6,931 nt of DNA from an uncultured Aliterella sp. (GTDB lineage: Bacteria > Cyanobacteriota > Cyanobacteriia > Cyanobacteriales > Chroococcidiopsidaceae). The notes beneath the pieces are model-generated. The model had not been told where the DNA came from. It ran no database searches and saw only the letters and a list, made by a program, of their open reading frames with translations. The DNA lies in NCBI GenBank assembly GCA_905479905.1, contig CAJQOK010000111.1:1-6931 (forward strand), read 5' to 3'. The position numbers and the translations under genes were made by a program. Positions 1 through 4,565 of this stretch are shown here, one piece after another (positions within the stretch are counted from its first letter, which is position 1; each line of letters opens with the position of its first letter).

Positions 1-475
1 AACTAATTTACAAGGACAAGAGGTGTTAGTGGATGCTTATTGTGGCATTGGGACGTTAAGTTTGCCCCTAGCGGCTCAAGTTAAACAAGTAATTGGCTTA
101 GAAGTACAAGCCGCCGCCGTAGAACAAGCTAGATTTAATGCTTGGCGAAATAACATTGAAAATGCCACCTTTCAATTAGGTTCAGTAGAAAAGGCGCTCC
201 CAGCTTTAACAGTTAAGCCAGATATTGTATTGCTTGATCCACCCCGCCAAGGATGCGATCGCACTGTAATCGATGCTTTAATTGCAACTAAGCCCCAAAA
301 AATCGTTTATATTAGCTGCAAACCTGCCACCTTAGCACGGGATTTAAAATTACTTTGCCAAGAGGGAAACTACAAATTAGTTAGAGTTCAACCCGCCGAT
401 TTCTTTCCTCAAACCTCTCATGTAGAGTGTGCGGCATTTTTAGAATATGCTGGAAGTTACATCGATTGCGATTAA
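1..475 (+). CDS. rlmD: 23S rRNA (uracil-5-)-methyltransferase, RlmD/TrmA family, 3' part only
   Basis: SAM-dependent enzyme of the TrmA/RlmC/RlmD family, which methylates C5 of a uridine in RNA (23S rRNA for RlmD). Only the C-terminal catalytic part is present. The reading frame is open from base 2, so the GTG at 23 is internal and the true start lies left of the window. Visible motifs are the SAM loop DAYCGIGTLSLPLA (bases 32-73), VLLDPPRQG (around 227-253), the nucleophile motif YISCKPATLARD with its Cys codon at 317-319, and the C-terminal FFPQTSHVE whose Glu (425-427) is the family's general base. The motif after the catalytic Cys reads SCKP instead of the common SCNP. The upstream TRAM domain and any Fe-S cysteines are outside the window, so RlmD versus RlmC/TrmA rests on general similarity. 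The stop overlaps that of the converging tlyA gene. Confidence 0.88.
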   Translation, partial: TNLQGQEVLVDAYCGIGTLSLPLAAQVKQVIGLEVQAAAVEQARFNAWRNNIENATFQLGSVEKALPALTVKPDIVLLDPPRQGCDRTVIDALIATKPQKIVYISCKPATLARDLKLLCQEGNYKLVRVQPADFFPQTSHVECAAFLEYAGSYIDCD

Positions 476-1302
476 AACTCTGGGCGATCGCTACTTGTCA
501 AATCTTGATGAGCCATTGTTGCTAGTTTGGTAATTGCCATTTGGTCTATGGGGGGCGTTTGGCTATCTATTCCCAGCCACAAAAGATACTCAATATTTCC
601 GGCAGGCCCTTGCAGAGGCGACCAAGTTAAACCGCGATATTGCCAGCCCGTTTCTAAAGCAGCTTGCAAGACGTGAAAAATAGCCTCTGCTTGGTCTTTG
701 GGGTCGCGGACAACGCCTTTTTTACCCACGCGGGACTTGCCAACCTCAAATTGTGGTTTAACTAGGAATATCGCCTCTCGTGGCGGTATGAGCAATTGCC
801 ACAAAGCAGGCATCACCTTAGTTAAAGAAATAAACGATACATCTACCACTGTCAAATCAGCTATTTCCGCACCCTGATACAACTCTTGAGGCTTGAGATA
901 TCGCAAATTGGTACGTTCAGACAAAACTACGCGCTCATCGTTACGCAAGCCCCAGTCTACTTGTCCATAGCCAACATCAACGCCATAAACTTTTTTTGCG
1001 CCATTTTGTAGCAAGCAGTCAGTAAAGCCACCAGTAGAGATGCCACCATCAAGACAAATTCTATCTGTAACAGCAATCGCAAAGACAGACAAAGCCTTAG
1101 CAAGTTTTTCGCCACCTCTAGAGACGTAAGGTAACTTTGCTTTAACTTGAATTTGGGCTTTTGAGTCAACTTCTGTGCCTACTTTATCGACAACTTGCCC
1201 GTTTACCCTAACTTCGCCAGCTTGGATTAACCTTTGAGCTAAAGTACGAGAGGAGCATAATTCAAGCTCTACCAATAGAGTGTCTAATCGTTGTTTAAAC
1301 AA
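472..1302 (-). CDS. tlyA: TlyA family rRNA 2'-O-methyltransferase (S4 domain + FtsJ-like domain)
   Basis: 276 residues, the usual TlyA length. Residues 4-53 form an S4 RNA-binding domain (RLDTLLVE, then AQRLIQAGEVRVNG). Residues about 59-242 are an FtsJ/RrmJ-type methyltransferase: YVSRGGEKLAKAL at 59-71, SAM-binding LDGGISTGGFTD at 84-95, VYGVDVGYGQ at 105-114, VVDVSFIS at 152-159, VKPQFEVGK at 181-189 and GPAGNIEYLLWL at 232-243. K66, D154, K182 and E238 fit the Lys-Asp-Lys-Glu catalytic tetrad described for mycobacterial TlyA. Family members 2'-O-methylate cytidines in 16S and/or 23S rRNA, and some are annotated as hemolysin A. The start is TTG at 1300-1302: two in-frame TAA codons lie just upstream, and family members begin a few residues before RLD. 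No clear Shine-Dalgarno precedes it. The start region lies in a perfect 12-bp palindrome. The hemolysin label is historical; which rRNA positions are modified is not visible. Confidence 0.93.
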   Translation of the reverse strand: MFKQRLDTLLVELELCSSRTLAQRLIQAGEVRVNGQVVDKVGTEVDSKAQIQVKAKLPYVSRGGEKLAKALSVFAIAVTDRICLDGGISTGGFTDCLLQNGAKKVYGVDVGYGQVDWGLRNDERVVLSERTNLRYLKPQELYQGAEIADLTVVDVSFISLTKVMPALWQLLIPPREAIFLVKPQFEVGKSRVGKKGVVRDPKDQAEAIFHVLQAALETGWQYRGLTWSPLQGPAGNIEYLLWLGIDSQTPPIDQMAITKLATMAHQDLTSSDRPEF

Positions 1303-1414
1303 GGAATTTTATTAAGAATGAAGATATTAATATTTTATTTAAACGAGCTTAGTTGAAATTTCCGCAATGCAAATCTGAGAAGGATCTAGCGGATATATTG
1401 AGAGACATTTTGCA

Positions 1415-1470
1415 GGGGGTTTGGGGGAGGCAACTCGTCCCCCAATGGGGGGTCTGCCCCCCAAACCCCC
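1415..1470. repeat. Long G/C-rich nested inverted repeat between tlyA and glgP
   Basis: The arm gggggtttggggg (1415-1427) is the exact reverse complement of 1458-1470. After a 2-nt bulge (1428-1429), gca at 1430-1432 pairs with tgc at 1455-1457. Inside lies a second small hairpin, ccccc (1439-1443) against ggggg (1447-1451) with an aat loop. The whole is a cruciform-capable unit of about 56 bp, much richer in G/C than the AT-rich DNA around it. It lacks an immediate T-run on either strand: the nearest on the + strand is ttttt at 1481-1485, ten bases beyond the stem, and on the - strand the stem is followed by tgcaaaatg. I therefore call it an intergenic repeat of the kind dispersed in cyanobacterial genomes, possibly a miniature element. 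No target-site duplication is evident. It could also slow or stop transcription leaving glgP. Confidence 0.7.
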
Positions 1471-1523
1471 CAATTCCTGGTTTTTCCTAAAGCAAGCTAT
1501 GTTTAGTTAAAAGCAACCCATAT

Positions 1524-4109
1524 TTAAGAAGCCCAAAGAATCAATCGCGGTTCGTAAGGACTAGACAAGTATTCATGCTGCGGCAACACGCGCAAAGACA
1601 AACCCTGTAAACCAGAGTGAGTATAAACAATCTCTGCGGTATAAACACTACTACCATTAGAATCTTGCTCTTGACACGCCATAACTACCGGAATGCCATC
1701 AACAATCTCACCATTAGCATCAATAGCACCCTGATAGAGTTGGACTTGAATATCGTTAGGAGTTAAAGTTGCAAGATCGATTTTTGCTTTCACCGTAATA
1801 GTTTGGTCTACCTTCACATCCGCCGTATCCGAAATATCAATACTAGCGATTTTGATGTTGTACCAATGGTTAGATAAATTTGCTTTCCACTTTGCTAATT
1901 CATGGGCTGGCGCGTAGTGGTCAACACTTAAACTATGATAGCGATCGCTTGCCGGGAAATAAGCCCTCATTGCGTATTCGCTCACCATCCGCTCAGTATT
2001 AAAAAACGGACAATTGAGGCGAATTGCGTCTTTCATCTTTGCTATCCAAGGGCGCGGTAAACCTTCTGAGTCGCGGTTGTAAAACAAAGGCACGACATCT
2101 TGCTCGATTAAATCGTACAAAGCATTTGCCTCTATTTCATCTTGATACATGGGGTCTTCGTAATTTTCCCCATGTCCAATCGCCCAACCCGTGCGGACAT
2201 AATCGGCTTCATCCCACCAGCCATCTAAAACACTCAAGTTTGGCAAACCATTCATTGATGCTTTCATGCCGCTAGTACCAGAAGCTTCGCGGGGACGACG
2301 AGGAGTATTGAGCCAAATATCGCACCCAGCAACTAATAATCGAGCTACATGGATATCATAATTAGGCACGAATACCACCTGCTTAGACAAACCCTGCTCG
2401 CGGATAAAGTGATTAATATCGCGGATTAACTCTTTCCCAGGAATGTCTTTAGGGTGAGCCTTCCCAGAAATTACAAATTGCACCCGACGGTCTTTATTTC
2501 CTGCCAAAATCCGCTTGCATCTTTCCAAATCCCGCATCCACAACGTAGCGCGCTTGTAAGTAGCAAAACGACGGGCAAAACCAATTGTTAAAACTGAAGG
2601 ATCTAGCGCTTCTTGGGCTTGGACAATTTCGGCTGGACTTGCCCCGCGATCGCGTAAATGCTTTACTAAATGTTCGCGCACAAACACCACCATATCTAAA
2701 CGGCAACGTTCGTGATTGCGCCATAACTCCTCATCAGGAATTGTACTTAGGCGTTCCCACAAGGGGCTATTCACCGGGGCTGAAGACCAATTTGGGCCAA
2801 GGTAGCGATCGTACAGAGTTTGAGTCGCACTAGCAACACAACTACGCGCGTGAACCCCATTAGTAATTGCTGTAATCGGAACTTCTTGGACAGGCAAATT
2901 CTGCCATAAAGCTTTAAACATTCCCCGCGATACTACTCCGTGCAATTGAGCAACACCATTAGCAAAGGTCGAGGTTTTTAGAGCCAACACTGCCATACTA
3001 AAGGGCGAAGTAAGATCCCCAGTATTTTCCCGCCCTAAACCCAAAAATTGATCTTTAGATAAACCAAATACTTCCGCATAACGCCCCAAATAATACAAAG
3101 TTTTATCGGGTGCAAATAAGTCAATTCCCGCAGGTACAGGCGTATGAGTTGTAAAAATATTACTTGAGGCAACTAATTGGCTTGCTTGCTCGTACTTCAA
3201 GCCTTCTTCTTGCATCAAGATTCTCGTCCGTTCTAAACCCGAAAAAGCAGCGTGTCCCTCGTTCATGTGATAGGCTGTAACGCGCAAGCCTAAAGCTTTG
3301 AGCATTCGTACCCCACCAACTCCTAGCATAATTTCCTGGTGGATACGCATATCAATGTCGCCACCATACAATTGATCGGTGATGTCATGATCGTAAGGGT
3401 TATTTGGTTCAATATTTGTATCCATTAGGTACAAAGGTACAGTACCCACCTGCACCCGCCAAACTCTAGCGTAAACGGTGCGCCCTGGATAATCTACCTC
3501 AATTCGCAACTCCGAACCATCGGCGTTACGCTCTAAATGCAAGGGCATATTATAAAAATCATTGCTGAGGTAGCGCTCTTGCTGCCAACCATCGGCGTTG
3601 AGGTACTGAGCAAAGTATCCTTGCTGGTAAAGTAAGCCGACTCCTACTAGAGGTAAGCCCAAATCACTCGCCGATTTTAGATGATCTCCAGCTAATACTC
3701 CCAATCCGCCCGAATAAATCGGTAAGCAATCAACTAAACCAAATTCTGCGGAAAAATACGCAAAACATTCTTGGGAATATTTATCTGTTTTATTTGCTGT
3801 TTCCTGCGCCCGATGTTTATCGTACCAGCTACGCTCTTGCAAATAGTCTTCTAACTGACGGGCGGCTCTGTCCATTTGGGCTAAAAAGCCTTCGTCTTCT
3901 ACAACTTCCTGCAAACGTACTTGGCTAATATTGCCCAGCATATAAACCGGATTGTGGTGGCTAACTTCCCATAGGTCGGGATCTAAGCGGCGAAATAAAT
4001 CTTTGCTCTCGGCGTTCCAATCCCAATGTAAGTTGTAAGCCAACGGGCGCAAGCTTTCTAGGCGAGATGGCAAAGAAGGAGAAACATTAAATGTCCGAAT
4101 TGGTTGCAT
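1524..4109 (-). CDS. glgP: Alpha-glucan (glycogen) phosphorylase, GT35 family, DUF3417 type
   Basis: Cytoplasmic PLP-dependent enzyme that releases glucose-1-phosphate from the non-reducing ends of glycogen with inorganic phosphate. At 861 residues it matches the DUF3417-containing alpha-glucan phosphorylase subfamily, not the classical animal/E. coli type. Residues about 13-120 are the DUF3417-like N-terminus (RPLAYNLHWDWN at 21-32). The core follows: YFSAEFG at 118-124, YSGGLGVLAGDH at 132-143, MNEGHAAF at 282-289, TTHTPVPAG at 320-328, ITNGVH at 415-420 and GFARRFATYKR at 510-520. The PLP lysine is K616 in EASGTSGMKASMNG. Roughly the last 110 residues look like a beta-rich tail. The ATG at 4107-4109 begins MQPIRTFNV, typical for the subfamily, though no strong Shine-Dalgarno precedes it. 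It is divergent from psbI and 221 bp from tlyA, so probably its own transcription unit. No frameshift or missing catalytic motif is seen. Confidence 0.96.
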   Translation of the reverse strand: MQPIRTFNVSPSLPSRLESLRPLAYNLHWDWNAESKDLFRRLDPDLWEVSHHNPVYMLGNISQVRLQEVVEDEGFLAQMDRAARQLEDYLQERSWYDKHRAQETANKTDKYSQECFAYFSAEFGLVDCLPIYSGGLGVLAGDHLKSASDLGLPLVGVGLLYQQGYFAQYLNADGWQQERYLSNDFYNMPLHLERNADGSELRIEVDYPGRTVYARVWRVQVGTVPLYLMDTNIEPNNPYDHDITDQLYGGDIDMRIHQEIMLGVGGVRMLKALGLRVTAYHMNEGHAAFSGLERTRILMQEEGLKYEQASQLVASSNIFTTHTPVPAGIDLFAPDKTLYYLGRYAEVFGLSKDQFLGLGRENTGDLTSPFSMAVLALKTSTFANGVAQLHGVVSRGMFKALWQNLPVQEVPITAITNGVHARSCVASATQTLYDRYLGPNWSSAPVNSPLWERLSTIPDEELWRNHERCRLDMVVFVREHLVKHLRDRGASPAEIVQAQEALDPSVLTIGFARRFATYKRATLWMRDLERCKRILAGNKDRRVQFVISGKAHPKDIPGKELIRDINHFIREQGLSKQVVFVPNYDIHVARLLVAGCDIWLNTPRRPREASGTSGMKASMNGLPNLSVLDGWWDEADYVRTGWAIGHGENYEDPMYQDEIEANALYDLIEQDVVPLFYNRDSEGLPRPWIAKMKDAIRLNCPFFNTERMVSEYAMRAYFPASDRYHSLSVDHYAPAHELAKWKANLSNHWYNIKIASIDISDTADVKVDQTITVKAKIDLATLTPNDIQVQLYQGAIDANGEIVDGIPVVMACQEQDSNGSSVYTAEIVYTHSGLQGLSLRVLPQHEYLSSPYEPRLILWAS

Positions 4110-4268
4110 GAGTTGATAGGAATTTAAAAGAGGTGGTTATGGCTATTGTTTACCTGGTTCTACCTTGAATTGGCAACGGTTGATACTTTTTTGGGCAAAA
4201 AAGATTTATTCGGGTAGTTTTTTATAGCGCTTTATTATCTAATAATTCACTCTCATGCGATCGCCTTG

Positions 4269-4292
4269 CCGAAAAATCGTCTAATCTTTCGG
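4269..4292. promoter_or_regulatory. Operator-like dyad in the glgP-psbI divergent region
   Basis: CCGAAA (4269-4274) is mirrored by TTTCGG (4287-4292). Extended to 9-bp arms (4269-4277 and 4284-4292), eight of nine positions pair, around a 6-nt centre. It directly abuts a possible -10 box and lies 50 bp before the psbI start, a position expected for a transcription-factor site. It could also be a weak RNA hairpin if transcription starts further upstream. No known cyanobacterial operator consensus was recognised with certainty. Confidence 0.35.
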
Positions 4293-4298
4293 TATCAT
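4293..4298 (+). promoter_or_regulatory. Possible -10 box for psbI
   Basis: TATCAT differs from TATAAT at one position and would place the transcript start near 4305, giving an untranslated leader of about 37 nt before psbI. No good -35 hexamer sits 16-18 bp upstream; TTGCCG at 4266-4271 is 21 bp away, too far for a standard sigma-70 promoter. The dyad at 4269-4292 fills the -35 region, which would suit an activator-dependent promoter. The rest of this 232-bp divergent region is AT-rich, carries one HIP1 site (4257-4264), and shows no confident glgP promoter. Confidence 0.3.
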
Positions 4299-4328
4299 AA
4301 GAAAGCTATCGCTTACTATTTTTATTGC

Positions 4329-4332
4329 GGAG
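4329..4332 (+). promoter_or_regulatory. Shine-Dalgarno GGAG of psbI
   Basis: GGAG lies 9 nt before the GTG at 4342. It supports reading this GTG as the start codon of psbI, which has no ATG at the conserved N-terminus. Confidence 0.7.
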
Positions 4333-4341
4333 ATAAATTCT

Positions 4342-4458
4342 GTGGTCACTCTCAAAATAGCTGTGTATGTTGTGGTTGGTATATTTTTAGCGATGTTCTT
4401 CTTTGGCTTTTTGTCAAACGATCCTTCGCGTAATCCTAGCCGTCGTGATTCTGAATAA
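4342..4458 (+). CDS. psbI: Photosystem II reaction center protein I (PsbI)
   Basis: A 38-codon gene, the standard PsbI length. The product starts [18 protein letters not shown] and ends [17 protein letters not shown], matching the conserved family pattern: a short N-terminus, one transmembrane helix (about residues 4-24), the FGFLS turn, then a polar tail with DP.RNP. PsbI is a single-span thylakoid membrane protein of the photosystem II reaction centre, near D1 and CP43, and helps early assembly and stability. The start is GTG with a well-placed GGAG; the second residue is Val where Leu is usual. Transcription is divergent from glgP. The LptD-like gene follows on the same strand after 107 bp, with no convincing terminator between them, so a shared transcript is possible. 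psbI is a firm marker that this is a cyanobacterium (or plastid, which the neighbours exclude). Confidence 0.96.
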   Translation: MVTLKIAVYVVVGIFLAMFFFGFLSNDPSRNPSRRDSE

Positions 4459-4508
4459 GCTTGACGTTGCGTCTATTATTAACAATTAACTTTAAGAGGC
4501 GGTTGCCA

Positions 4509-4559
4509 GTGTGGTTAGATTCACGCTTTCGGGTTGATAATTCGCTACTAATATTTTGA
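4509..4559 (+). other. Possible 16-codon leader ORF upstream of the LptD-like gene
   Basis: A GTG at 4509 lies 9 nt after GAGG (4496-4499) and opens a short frame, MWLDSRFRVDNSLLIF, ending with TGA at 4557-4559. It is in the same frame as the downstream gene, whose ATG follows 6 nt after that stop. The downstream ATG has no Shine-Dalgarno of its own (the preceding bases are gaacgaat). This is the arrangement expected for translational coupling by termination and re-initiation. It could equally be chance, or the remnant of an older, longer N-terminus interrupted by a nonsense change. The peptide is not recognised and does not look like a signal sequence. Confidence 0.3.
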
Positions 4560-4565
4560 ACGAAT

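Noticed and set aside
23..475. Complete 150-residue methyltransferase starting at GTG 23
   Set aside because: The frame is open to the window edge, and GTG 23 lies inside the SAM-binding region, so this is a truncated view of a longer gene.
957..1169. 70-codon open frame on the - strand
   Set aside because: It lies wholly within tlyA on the same strand in another frame and has no family features.
1415..1485. Classical intrinsic terminator at the G/C-rich inverted repeat
   Set aside because: No U-run directly follows the stem on either strand; the + strand T5 is 10 bases away, and no + strand gene ends nearby.
2024..2275. 83-codon open frame on the + strand
   Set aside because: Antisense to conserved glgP coding sequence that includes the PLP-lysine region; the peptide shows no recognisable motifs.
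2494..2833. Open frames on the - strand (2494-2724) and + strand (2585-2833)
   Set aside because: Both are shadows of glgP, whose own frame is uninterrupted and conserved here.
4186..4203. Hairpin ctttttt-gggc-aaaaaag in the divergent region
   Set aside because: The stem is nearly all A/T and common by chance in AT-rich spacers; no gene end adjoins it.
4463..4473. Terminator after psbI
   Set aside because: The only hairpin is GACG/CGTC, 4 bp with a 3-nt loop and no T-run, too weak to support.
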